Shown here one piece after another: positions 8,801 through 15,047 of a stretch of 25,692 nucleotides of DNA (the stretch's first letter is position 1; each line of letters opens with the position of its first letter). A model generated the notes under the pieces. That model saw only the letters and a list, made by a program, of their open reading frames with translations, searched no databases and had not been told where the DNA came from. This DNA is from Pelomonas sp039929605 (GTDB lineage Bacteria; Pseudomonadota; Gammaproteobacteria; Burkholderiales; Burkholderiaceae_C). Location of the stretch: the NCBI RefSeq assembly GCF_039929605.1, contig NZ_JBDSQX010000110.1, positions 1-25,692 of the forward strand, given 5' to 3'. The position numbers and the translations under genes are program-made.

Positions 8801-9757
8801 AGTTACGACGCTGCGGGCAACATGACGCAGAACGCGCCCACCGGCACCGTGCACACCTACGTCTACGACGGCTTTAACCGGCTGGTGCAGGTGAAAGACG
8901 GCGGCACCGTGGTGGCCACGTATGGCTACGGGCCTACCAACCAGCGGCTGTGGAAGAGCACGGCAGCGGGCGTGACCACCTTCGTCTACGGCTCGCGCGG
9001 CCAACTGCTGTACGAGCGCGGGCCGGAAGGCAGTACTGCCTACGTGTGGCTCAATGGCGAGATGATCGGGCTCATGCGAGCCGGGGCTTTCTATGCAAGT
9101 CACAACGATCACCTGGGGCGGCCGGAGGTACTGACCAACCAGTCGGCGCAGGTGGTGTGGCGGGCGTCGAACCATTCGTTCAGCCGGACGGTTGTCCCAG
9201 GAAGTGTTAGCGTGCTCAATCTTGGGTTCCCAGGGCAGTATATGGATACTGAGAGCGGGCTTTGGTACAATTGGAACCGGTATTACGATCCGACGATTGG
9301 TCGCTATACTCAAAGTGACCCTATAGGGCTGAAAGGTGGCGCCAATACCTACGCATATGTCGGGGGAAACCCACTCGCTAGAACCGACCCCACAGGGGAG
9401 ATAGCAGCGGAGGCTGTTATTGTGGCTGGCATTGGAGTAGGCATAATAATGATGTCACCCCCGGGTCAACAAGCTATACGAGATACGGTAAGCGGTATCG
9501 TTAGGGCATTTCAAGGCAATGGCAAAGATCCCTGTGAGGGTTTGCGTCGAGAACTAGCAAGTCATGAAGCAAAGCTGGAGCAGTACAAAGCTGATCCGAC
9601 GTCAATGGACAATCTTGGTCACCTTATTGTTGCTTTGTTGAAAAACAATCCAGAACTGGCTAAAAAGATTATGGATACTCGAGTCAATAGTTTGAAAGGT
9701 CAAATAGAGAATTTTAAGAAATTGATTAAAGAGTGCGAGGACAAGAATGGAAAATAG
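5834..9757 (+). CDS. RHS-repeat protein with C-terminal toxin-like tip
   Basis: The intact frame gives 1307 residues from GTG 5834, probably longer in life (see the signal-peptide segment at 5515). It opens with the DUF6531-like pattern PVILATGAKY, then SLRRTYSSDG. Many YD/RHS repeats follow (YDANGNVKSVVDAAGRTTY, YDGFNRLVQV, YGYGPTNQRL), forming the shell that encloses a toxin. The core ends with the canonical DPIGLKGGANTYAYVGGNP and DPTGE; Asp1162 and Asp1185 correspond to the autoprotease pair of RHS cores, but Glu stands where Leu is usual. The tail of about 118 residues has a hydrophobic segment (VIVAGIGVGIIMM) and then a charged helical hairpin (LRRELASHEAKLEQY, DNLGHL, RVNSLKGQIENFKKL). 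No known nuclease or other catalytic motif is visible. There is no PAAR or VgrG partner; export was probably Sec-dependent. It overlaps the next gene by 11 bp. Confidence 0.88.
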   Translation: MKSDAPVILATGAKYLASADFAHSSNLALSLRRTYSSDGSTGPDALFGPGWRSTLDYQLTADSSTCGGSFGCSPSVLSLQTPDGAVQRFYRFIPPSPQAPYHLYFTPARITDTNNLSEGPYSSGIWGQFWGSTKKLTLSVGQLTYVFTSASGLNDFRISSILNGTAPLYVFTRNSAGKIISVKNYFGDQVTIGWDAANQHAVSVTAPNGKTWQYGYNANGMLAQVTPPSDAGGIGSYQYYYEDSNASRLTGYSAAGIRISNYRYFSDGKVQSSVLLDGSIADTFEYGTDSSGAPYTVKTDSQGYKTRYQFAVVAGQRLLSSVTSDGSSYCPSLASSQTYDANGLLSSSRDFNNVSSTYKYNKDGLLLEKVSASGTSSQRKTVFSYQLGTNGVAPALLSRVEYDAANTPILKEEFTYSSSLYGMLPLTRKITDLTSGSQPFRQMRRVYSTNAAYVPTGWTEYWTAPSGEYSSSMAFDAVGRNVSMTNGAGHVTSFSDFDGLGNPGRQVDASGQVTLMSYDNLGRALGANVVGVSLGAFTYDGQGNLARVATSDGGNDSFSYASSGEQIAVTNALGERVGLTSPLGSNTKVFQSNRNVATFSGGGFSVSAAGTFSQTTIMDQAAAGRPGKQLGNNGQVSTFMYDANGNVKSVVDAAGRTTYATYDAANRPTKTTAPDGSTVQYAFNPAGFLQSVTDARGLVTRYTYNGFGQLTSKTSPDRGNTTFGYDAGGRLATESLANGVTLSHGWDALNRQTSQTVSGLSEYFVYDEGSYGKGSLTTMAGTGGSVKFAYEAGGRLASQTVLAQGQTLTVGWSYDTSGRLTGMSYPDGQSLTFQYDSYGRLSTVLGNAGNGGFVVADSMLYQPASNQRYAWRFGNGLPRLYTQDADRRLTQLNGGTVHGLQFGYTPTLDTLASINDTVYGSSESSSLGYDAQDRLNNVLRNGANQGFGLDASSNRQTHVLNGTTYTYVMDPASNRLVSVTGSNGGTRSFSYDAAGNMTQNAPTGTVHTYVYDGFNRLVQVKDGGTVVATYGYGPTNQRLWKSTAAGVTTFVYGSRGQLLYERGPEGSTAYVWLNGEMIGLMRAGAFYASHNDHLGRPEVLTNQSAQVVWRASNHSFSRTVVPGSVSVLNLGFPGQYMDTESGLWYNWNRYYDPTIGRYTQSDPIGLKGGANTYAYVGGNPLARTDPTGEIAAEAVIVAGIGVGIIMMSPPGQQAIRDTVSGIVRAFQGNGKDPCEGLRRELASHEAKLEQYKADPTSMDNLGHLIVALLKNNPELAKKIMDTRVNSLKGQIENFKKLIKECEDKNGK

Positions 9758-10043
9758 CATTAGCATAGCGGATCTCAGGTTGATTGTTAATCAAATCTTC
9801 GATCATATAGAGTTTGATCTTGGGCAACATGTCTTTAATTTAGATCAAGATTTCTATTGGGGCGTGCCGGATGATGAGCGCTATGATTTCACCAAAGAGC
9901 CAAGCAGTTATTCTGTCGGGCAGTTAGTTGATGACTGGAATTTTCTTTTGCCGCTGCTAAAAGATCGGGATCGCGCTGTTGCGTTCATGTTGGTCCACGT
10001 CGCCCCGCTACTCCATCATATTGGTCAGAAAATTGGTCATTAG
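9747..10043 (+). CDS. Probable immunity protein for the RHS tip
   Basis: The 98-residue acidic protein has no signal peptide. It begins at ATG 9747 inside the last codons of the RHS gene, with GAGG about 6-9 bp upstream. The 11-bp overlap directly after the variable tip is the usual position of a cognate immunity gene. It is low in GC like the tip. Recognisable blocks are DFYWGVPDDERYDF, SVGQLVDDWNFLLPLL and MLVHVAPLLHHIG, which resemble small orphan proteins found beside RHS genes. The protein is probably cytosolic and all-helical. The immunity role is inferred from position only, and no biochemical activity can be assigned. Confidence 0.7.
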   Translation: MENSISIADLRLIVNQIFDHIEFDLGQHVFNLDQDFYWGVPDDERYDFTKEPSSYSVGQLVDDWNFLLPLLKDRDRAVAFMLVHVAPLLHHIGQKIGH

Positions 10044-10616
10044 CGGCCGCGTTTATATTATTTTCGCCCTAGTTCTAACCGCGGGCGCTGTGCAACTAAT
10101 TCCCGCCAACGTGACATGTTGATGACTCTGACGGTGGAGCGCAGCGCAGCCTATTACTTTTTCGTTGAGCCTGTCGAAGGACTTGGTGGATCTTTCGGTA
10201 TTGTCGAGGCCCTGTTGGCAATAGTTGAAACTCTCCGCTGGACGAGGCTAGGGTTGCTTCTCAGGCAGGGCGATTGCATGAGCGGGAAGGCAAATTTGTG
10301 CTAATCCCTGCCCACAGGTGTCAGAACAAGGTGATTGGGCGTTGCGGAGGCAGAACGAGCGTGTTTTTCTACCGCTCCGCCGCAAGCTGCACAAATTTCA
10401 AGCACCCGCCGATTGACCGACGCCAGTTTCCAACCACGTGAGCGGATGCGCCGTCAAAGAACTTAGCGAGGCAAAAGCCGCCCAATCTGTTGTATTTGTC
10501 GCAAAATCCTTCATGCAATCGCCCTGGCTTCTCAGGCGCCGCCCATTCTGGCGCTGCTGGACGCTTTAGTTCTCGAGCGGACCCGCTGCGCTGCTGTACA
10601 TCGTCGTGGATCTGGA
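10044..10616. other. Gene-poor stretch downstream of the immunity gene
   Basis: No convincing complete gene. A frame reading through the immunity gene's end (TTG at about 10021 to TGA at about 10110) encodes a hydrophobic stretch (VYIIFALVLTAGAVQLI), possibly a truncated membrane protein. A 62-codon frame at 10116-10304 has no coding character. Composition shifts back from AT-rich to GC-rich across the stretch, consistent with the island's edge. Confidence 0.35.
10161..10180. repeat. Half of a common dispersed palindromic repeat
   Basis: The minus strand reads CCTTCGACAGGCTCAACGAA, close to the CCTTCGACAGGCTCA element that recurs between genes in many proteobacterial genomes. Only one arm is present here. 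Recognition is from memory, not from a copy count. Confidence 0.35.
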
Positions 10617-10815
10617 ATTTCGGCTTTGGGCACTTTGCTGACTCTCAGGCGCCGACTCCCTGCGACAGCACCCAGCCTGAAGCGTCCGTCCACGGCACGT
10701 TTCCCACGGGAAACGGCCCTGACCTGTCAACGCCGCCGCCGCGCCGGGGAGCCGGAGCCGTCCTAAGTTCCATCTTCAGTAAGACAAAATCCGGAAAGTT
10801 CAATGTTCAGTGAGA
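10617..10815. mobile_element. IS21-type end remnant, right boundary of island
   Basis: The stretch contains GCTTTGGGCACTTTGCTG (10623-10640, inverted copy at 4535-4552). The terminal-type repeat AGTTCCATCTTCAGTAAGAC (10766-10785) is followed by a second, weaker copy, AGTTCAATGTTCAGTGAGAC (10798-10817). It mirrors the left terminal repeats at 4396-4442. No transposase coding sequence is recognisable here. It marks the right edge of the foreign segment. Confidence 0.6.
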
Positions 10816-10941
10816 CGGCGGTTCAAGGTGCGACGAGGTGCTCGCCGCTAAGACCCTGATCCGCTGGGTGGTTCGGTCTCGGGATGAGTGAGATCCGACA
10901 GTCATCAGCCGCGTGCGCGCGCATGGCGTATGCCCCCAGCC

Positions 10942-11610
10942 TCACGGTGGCGTGCCCTCGGCTGCTGCTGCAAACAGCGGCGCCGCGCGCTGCCCCAATG
11001 GTTCGTCCGCAAAGAAAACCAGGATGGCCGGATGTTTGCCGCCTGGCCAGCGGGGCTGCTCGGCCACCCATTTCTGAACGAACTCAGTGACCGTCAGGCG
11101 CGCCGCTTCCCGCTGCAGCTTGCTCAGCATGGCCGTGTTCGCCTTGGTGGCCAGTACGGCGGTGATGGACTTTTGCAGCGACTGAACGGCCGCCTCACCG
11201 GTGATGGGTGACCACAAGCCGAGGGCAAACGATTCGAGCTTGCCGGTGTCGATCGCCACGGGCAGGGACGGGCGGACCGGCGGCGCAATGACGATCAGCG
11301 CGCCCTCGGTCTGACGCAACGTCCATTCCTTCGCAAGTGGGATGTGATAGCGGTAGACGGCTGGGACGCGTATCTGCGCCACCGTTTTGCCGAGCGGCAC
11401 GCCGAGCACGGTGTGTGTGGTTGTCGAGTCGAAACGCTCCTCGGCCGACACGGTGCTGACCTCCAGCAGGCCGCCTGCCGTGCGCATCACGACGGCGTCG
11501 GCGCTGGTCACGGTGGTCACCGTTTTGGGCGGTGCGCGCAGTTGCCAGGCGAAAAGTGCGGCGTTCGCGGCGACGCCGACGATCAAGAGTGCGAGCAGGC
11601 CGATTCGCAT
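10942..11610 (-). CDS. Membrane-anchored hypothetical protein (DUF4230-like)
   Basis: The 222-residue protein has one N-terminal membrane helix (about residues 3-22) and a periplasmic domain rich in beta strands (VVMRTAGGLLEVSTVSAEERF, QIRVPAVYRYHIPL, ALIVIAPPV), then a helical C-terminal half. The order, with an early strand pair then Tyr-rich strands then long helices, recalls DUF4230 proteins, but I hold that weakly. It begins 30 bp after the truncated hydrolase stop and is the last gene of the kdgK-led operon. Its stop lies about 125 bp from the right IS end. Function unknown. Confidence 0.6.
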   Translation of the reverse strand: MRIGLLALLIVGVAANAALFAWQLRAPPKTVTTVTSADAVVMRTAGGLLEVSTVSAEERFDSTTTHTVLGVPLGKTVAQIRVPAVYRYHIPLAKEWTLRQTEGALIVIAPPVRPSLPVAIDTGKLESFALGLWSPITGEAAVQSLQKSITAVLATKANTAMLSKLQREAARLTVTEFVQKWVAEQPRWPGGKHPAILVFFADEPLGQRAAPLFAAAAEGTPP

Positions 11611-11640
11611 GGCGAGCGTGGGTGGGGAGTGACAGTCCCG

Positions 11641-12120
11641 TCAGCCTACTCGCTCCAGCCAGGCAATCGCCGCTTGCTGTTGCTCCGAGTCGAAGCGGTG
11701 CCCGCCGGTCGTGAGCCGTGTGCTGATCGCGCCCGGACGTGGCCAGGCTCGGGCGAGGCCGGCCCAGGTGGCCTGCACCGCATCCCACGGGAACAGCTTG
11801 TCCTCGGGCGACCCGAACAGCAGCAAGGGCCGGGGCGCAATCAGCGCGGCCACGTCGGGGTGATCCAATTCCGCCGCCAGCCCCGGGTGCGCCATGCTGA
11901 AGGCGGACTGGCCTTGCAGCGTGCTGCCGTCGTCCCCGGGCAGCAAGATGAGCCGGCGGGCTGTGGCCAGCGCGTCGGTGCGCCAGGTAGGGTCAGCCCG
12001 CCAAGCCAGGCGGGGGCGCCAGGCGCGCTGCACGCGGGCCAGCGTCTCGTTCAGCCCGTCGGCTCGCGCCAGCAGCGGGCCGGCGGCGAGTGCCGCGAGC
12101 AGCCGGCGGCGGCCGTTCAT
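11641..12120 (-). CDS. Truncated alpha/beta hydrolase (esterase) lacking the nucleophile
   Basis: The 159-residue protein begins with a twin-Arg/hydrophobic leader (MNGRRRLLAALAAGPLLARA). Its C-terminal half is typical of large alpha/beta hydrolases related to acetyl-xylan esterases: DHPDVAALIAPRPLLLFGS, the acid PEDKLFP (Asp107) and the catalytic histidine in GGHRF (His141). The nucleophile elbow G-x-S-x-G and most of the core sheet are absent. Relatives exceed 300 residues, so an internal in-frame deletion around residues 45-75 seems likely. The start is ATG 12120, 4 bp after the dctM stop. It is probably inactive as an esterase, a pseudogene that kept its frame, possibly once a pectin deacetylase. 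Confidence 0.65.
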   Translation of the reverse strand: MNGRRRLLAALAAGPLLARADGLNETLARVQRAWRPRLAWRADPTWRTDALATARRLILLPGDDGSTLQGQSAFSMAHPGLAAELDHPDVAALIAPRPLLLFGSPEDKLFPWDAVQATWAGLARAWPRPGAISTRLTTGGHRFDSEQQQAAIAWLERVG

Positions 12121-12124
12121 GGCA

Positions 12125-13420
12125 TCAGCCGCCCACCAGCTTGGGCAAGGTCAGCGACAGCATCGGGATATAGGTGACCGCCAGCAGCGTGACCAGCAGC
12201 GCGCCGTAGAAAGGCGCGATGGAGCGCATGACTTGGCCCACGGAGATGCCGCCGATCGCGCAACCCACGAACTGGACACTGCCCACGGGCGGCGTGTTCA
12301 GGCCGAGCGCGCAGTTCAGCAGCATGACAACGCCGAACTGCGTCGGGTCCATGCCGGCCTTCATGCAGATGGGCAGGAAGATCGGCGTGCAGATCAAGAT
12401 GGTGGCCGCCATGTCGAGGAAGGTGCCCAGCACGAACAGCAGCACGTTGACCCACAGGAAGATCAGCCAGGCGTTGTTGCCGCTCATCTGCTCCAGCCAT
12501 TCGCCGGTCTTCTGCGGCACCTCGTACAGCGCCATGAAGTAGCCGAAGGCCGACGAGATGCCGATCAGCAGCAGCACCACGCCTGTCGTCTTGCAGGCCT
12601 TGGCGCAGGCGGCCAGAAAGCCCTTCCAGCTTAAGGACCGGTAGACGACACCGGTGACCAGCAGCGCCCAGCAGACGGCGGTAGCGGCCGACTCGGTGGC
12701 CGTGAACACGCCGCTGAGGATGCCGCCCAGGATGATCACGATGACGAGCAGGCCCGGCAGCGCCGCCAGGAAGGCCGAGAACACCGCTGCCCAGCCGGGG
12801 AAGGCGCCGTGCGTCGGGTAGCCGCGCTTGCGGGCGACGGCGTAGGCGGCCACCAGGTTGGACACGGTCAGCAGCAGCGCCGGGATCAGGCAGGCGAGGA
12901 TGAGGTTGAAGACGCTCACCGCCGCGATGCCGGCCGTGGCGAGCACGTAGATGATGAGGTTGTGCGAGGTCGGCATCAGCGCGCCGACCAGCGCTGCGTG
13001 CGTCGTCACGTTGACCGCGTAGTCGGCGTCGTCGCCCTCGCGCTTCATCAGCGGAATCATCACCGAGCCCATGGCCGACACGTCGGCCAGCGGCGAGCCG
13101 GCCACGCCACCGAACAGCGTGCAGCCCAGCACGTTGCTCATGCCCAAGCCGCCGCGCACGTGGCCCACCAGCCGGTTGGCGAAGTTGACGATGCGCTCGG
13201 CGATGCCGCCGTGCAGCATCAACTCGCCCGCGAAGATGAAGAACGGGATCGCGAGGAAGGAGAAAATCTGCATGCCGCCCACCATCTTCTGGAAGACGAT
13301 GGCCATCGGCAGATCGGCCGCGAGCGCCGTGGCGACGGACGACAGCCCGATGGCGAAGGCCACCGGCACGCCCAAGAGAAGCAGCAGCACGAAGCTGATG
13401 CACATGACCCAAAGTTCCAT
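12125..13420 (-). CDS. dctM: TRAP transporter large permease subunit (DctM family)
   Basis: The 431-residue inner-membrane protein has about 11-12 hydrophobic segments and the DctM landmarks FLAIPFFIFAGELM, GGVAGSPLADVSAMG, ESAATAV, LGTFLDMAATILI and LNTPPVGSVQF. It forms the ion-coupled channel of a tripartite ATP-independent periplasmic transporter with DctQ and DctP. I chose ATG 13420 since GGAGG stands a few bases upstream and the first helix follows at once; the open frame continues upstream to 13459 across the dctQ end. The gap after dctQ is 10 bp. Neighbouring kdgK, pectate lyase and GH43 genes suggest uptake of pectin-derived uronates, but substrate is inferred from context. Confidence 0.93.
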   Translation of the reverse strand: MELWVMCISFVLLLLLGVPVAFAIGLSSVATALAADLPMAIVFQKMVGGMQIFSFLAIPFFIFAGELMLHGGIAERIVNFANRLVGHVRGGLGMSNVLGCTLFGGVAGSPLADVSAMGSVMIPLMKREGDDADYAVNVTTHAALVGALMPTSHNLIIYVLATAGIAAVSVFNLILACLIPALLLTVSNLVAAYAVARKRGYPTHGAFPGWAAVFSAFLAALPGLLVIVIILGGILSGVFTATESAATAVCWALLVTGVVYRSLSWKGFLAACAKACKTTGVVLLLIGISSAFGYFMALYEVPQKTGEWLEQMSGNNAWLIFLWVNVLLFVLGTFLDMAATILICTPIFLPICMKAGMDPTQFGVVMLLNCALGLNTPPVGSVQFVGCAIGGISVGQVMRSIAPFYGALLVTLLAVTYIPMLSLTLPKLVGG

Positions 13421-13430
13421 ACCCTCCACG

Positions 13431-13925
13431 TCAGACCCCAGCTTCTTCGACAGATTCACCGCGCCACAGCGCGATCAGATGCTCGATGCAGAACAGCACG
13501 ATCAGCACGCCGGAGATGACCAGCGGCAGATAGTCCAGCCCCTCGGACACGCCCAGCATGGGCTTGGGCTCGGCCCATTTCAGCGTCAGCCATTGCCAGC
13601 CGGCCACGGCCATCAGCACGGCGAAGACCAGCACGCAGACATGGATCAGCGCCTCGGCCACGCGCTGCGCGGCCTTGGGCAGCAGCACGACGATGGACTC
13701 CATGCCGAGGTGACCCGCGTCACGCACGCCCACCGCCACGGCCAGCGCCGTGATGTAGAGCACCAGCATCAGCGCGAAGGGCTCGGTCCAGGTCGGCGAG
13801 TCGTTGAGCAGGTAGCGGCCGATCACCTGCCATTGCACGCAGACGATGAGCACGACGAGCCCCAGCACGGCCAGGCGCAGCGACCAGCGCGACAGCGTCG
13901 CGCAGAGCTTGGTGTAGGCCGTCAT
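13431..13925 (-). CDS. dctQ: TRAP transporter small permease subunit (DctQ family)
   Basis: The 164-residue protein has four hydrophobic helices (about 15-35, 50-70, 90-110, 130-152), as in DctQ subunits. VIGRYLLNDSPTWTEPFALMLVLY is the family signature, with a conserved Arg and the W-x-E motif; GHLGMES follows. Start ATG 13925 overlaps the dctP stop as ATGA. It bridges the binding protein and DctM, and is essential for TRAP function. The gene is easily missed because its frame is open well into dctP. Confidence 0.92.
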   Translation of the reverse strand: MTAYTKLCATLSRWSLRLAVLGLVVLIVCVQWQVIGRYLLNDSPTWTEPFALMLVLYITALAVAVGVRDAGHLGMESIVVLLPKAAQRVAEALIHVCVLVFAVLMAVAGWQWLTLKWAEPKPMLGVSEGLDYLPLVISGVLIVLFCIEHLIALWRGESVEEAGV

Positions 13926-14878
13926 TTGATGTCCTGGATGGCCTTCACCAGCTTCTGCAAGTCGGGTGTGGTCACGAACTTGGCCATCACCGGCTGCATG
14001 GCCTGGCGGAAGGGCTCGCGGTCGACGACGACGATCTCGGCGCCGCCTGCCTTCACCGCAGCCAGCGCCTTGGCCTCCTGCGCGTCCCACAGCTGGCGCT
14101 GCACGGCGACAGAGGCCTTGGCGGCGTCGCGCAGTTGGGCCTGTTGCTCGGGCTTGAGCTTGTCCCACACCTTCTTGCTGATGAAGAGGGCATCGGGCGT
14201 CATCGCGTGCTCGGTGCGGCTGTAGAACTTGGCCGCCTCGAAATGGCGGAAGCCCTCGTAGCTGGGGATGTTGTTTTCGGCCGCGTCGATGAGGCCGGTC
14301 TTCAGGCCGGTGTAGACCTCGCCCGGCGGCATGGGTGACGGGTTGGCGCCCAGGGCGGTCATCGCGGCCACCGAGAGGTCGCTCTGCTGCACACGGATCT
14401 TCAGGCCCTTGGTGTCGGCCAGCGTGCGCACGGGCTTGCGGGCGTAGATGGAACGCGAGCCGGAGTCGTACAGCGCCAGGCCGACCATGCCCTGGTGCTC
14501 GCAGGCCTTGAGGATCTCCTCGCCCGGCGCACCGTCGTAGGCCTTGCGCATGTGGGCCGTGTCGCGGAACAGGAAGGGCAGGGACGGCACCATCGTCTTG
14601 GGACACATGGCGGCCAGTGGCGCCAGGTTGACGCGGGTCATCGCCAGCGCGCCGATCTTGACCTGGTCGATGGTCTCCTTCTCACTGCCGAGCGCGCCCT
14701 TGTTGAAGACCTTCACGGTCAGCGCGCCGCCGCTGCTCTTGGCCAGCGCCTGGCCGAGCTGCCTGACGGCGGCGACAGTGGGGTAGTCGTCGCTGTTGTG
14801 GACGTCGGCGGATTTCAGTTCCAGCGCGAAGGCGTGGGTGCCGAGCAGTGCGGCCAGCAGGGTGAGGGTCTTCTTCAT
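13922..14878 (-). CDS. dctP: TRAP transporter substrate-binding protein (DctP family)
   Basis: The 318-residue periplasmic protein has a signal peptide MKKTLTLLAALLGTHAFA. The DctP pattern follows: LGQALAKSSGGALTVKVF, LPFLFRDTAHMRKAYDG, and GLKIRVQQSDL with Arg162, the carboxylate-binding arginine of the family. PPGEVYTGLKTGLIDAAENN completes the signature. The presence of that Arg means an acidic ligand, and neighbours point to galacturonate, its unsaturated or oligomeric forms, or 2-keto-3-deoxygluconate. I chose ATG 14878 because the signal peptide begins there; the upstream open frame (to 15001) runs through a hairpin repeat. It is separated from GH43 by about 165 bp, so an internal promoter may exist. 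Confidence 0.93.
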   Translation of the reverse strand: MKKTLTLLAALLGTHAFALELKSADVHNSDDYPTVAAVRQLGQALAKSSGGALTVKVFNKGALGSEKETIDQVKIGALAMTRVNLAPLAAMCPKTMVPSLPFLFRDTAHMRKAYDGAPGEEILKACEHQGMVGLALYDSGSRSIYARKPVRTLADTKGLKIRVQQSDLSVAAMTALGANPSPMPPGEVYTGLKTGLIDAAENNIPSYEGFRHFEAAKFYSRTEHAMTPDALFISKKVWDKLKPEQQAQLRDAAKASVAVQRQLWDAQEAKALAAVKAGGAEIVVVDREPFRQAMQPVMAKFVTTPDLQKLVKAIQDIK

Positions 14879-14966
14879 GCTTGTCTGCTTGTTTCTCAGT
14901 TGTCTGTTCCGCATTCGCGGCACCCGCGACGCACGAAACCGCTCGGGGTTTTCTGCAAGAGAACAC

Positions 14967-15027
14967 AGCCACAGAGGCAAGAGACACAGAGGGAGCTTCA
15001 TTCCGCTGTCTCTGTGCCTCTGTGGCT
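14967..15027. repeat. Inverted repeat, hairpin between GH43 and dctP
   Basis: AGCCACAGAGGCA (14967-14979) is perfectly complementary to TGCCTCTGTGGCT (15015-15027), extending imperfectly inward by about eight more bases. The loop is about 35 nt. The CACAGAGGCA-type sequence recalls repeats dispersed in betaproteobacterial genomes. It may stabilise or attenuate the transcript between the enzyme and transporter genes; no T-run follows, so it is not a standard terminator. Confidence 0.6.
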
Positions 15028-15047
15028 TTGTTTGGTTTTCATTTCAG
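15027..15047. repeat. 21-bp dispersed repeat spanning a stop codon, copy 1
   Basis: This stretch matches 21037-21057 in 20 of 21 bases. In both places it covers the TGA stop of a minus-strand gene (here GH43, there the MlaF-like ATPase) in the same register. It adjoins the hairpin repeat at 14967-15027. Confidence 0.6.

Noticed and set aside
10116..10304. 62-codon plus-strand frame
   Set aside because: It contains a dispersed repeat half-site and has no ribosome binding site or recognisable pattern.
10340..10460. Possible fragment of an IS91-type transposase on the minus strand (Cys-x2-Cys-Gly-Gly)
   Set aside because: Only a few residues fit and the surrounding sequence does not continue the family pattern.
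10490..10813. Plus-strand 107-codon open frame at the right island edge
   Set aside because: It runs through the IS terminal repeats and shows no protein-like pattern.
13071..14225. Plus-strand open frame of 384 codons opposite dctM, dctQ and dctP
   Set aside because: Antisense shadow; Gln/His-rich and unrelated to any family.
14967..15027. Intrinsic terminator between GH43 and dctP
   Set aside because: The hairpin is strong, but no T-run follows in the direction of transcription and the loop is long; recorded as a repeat instead.
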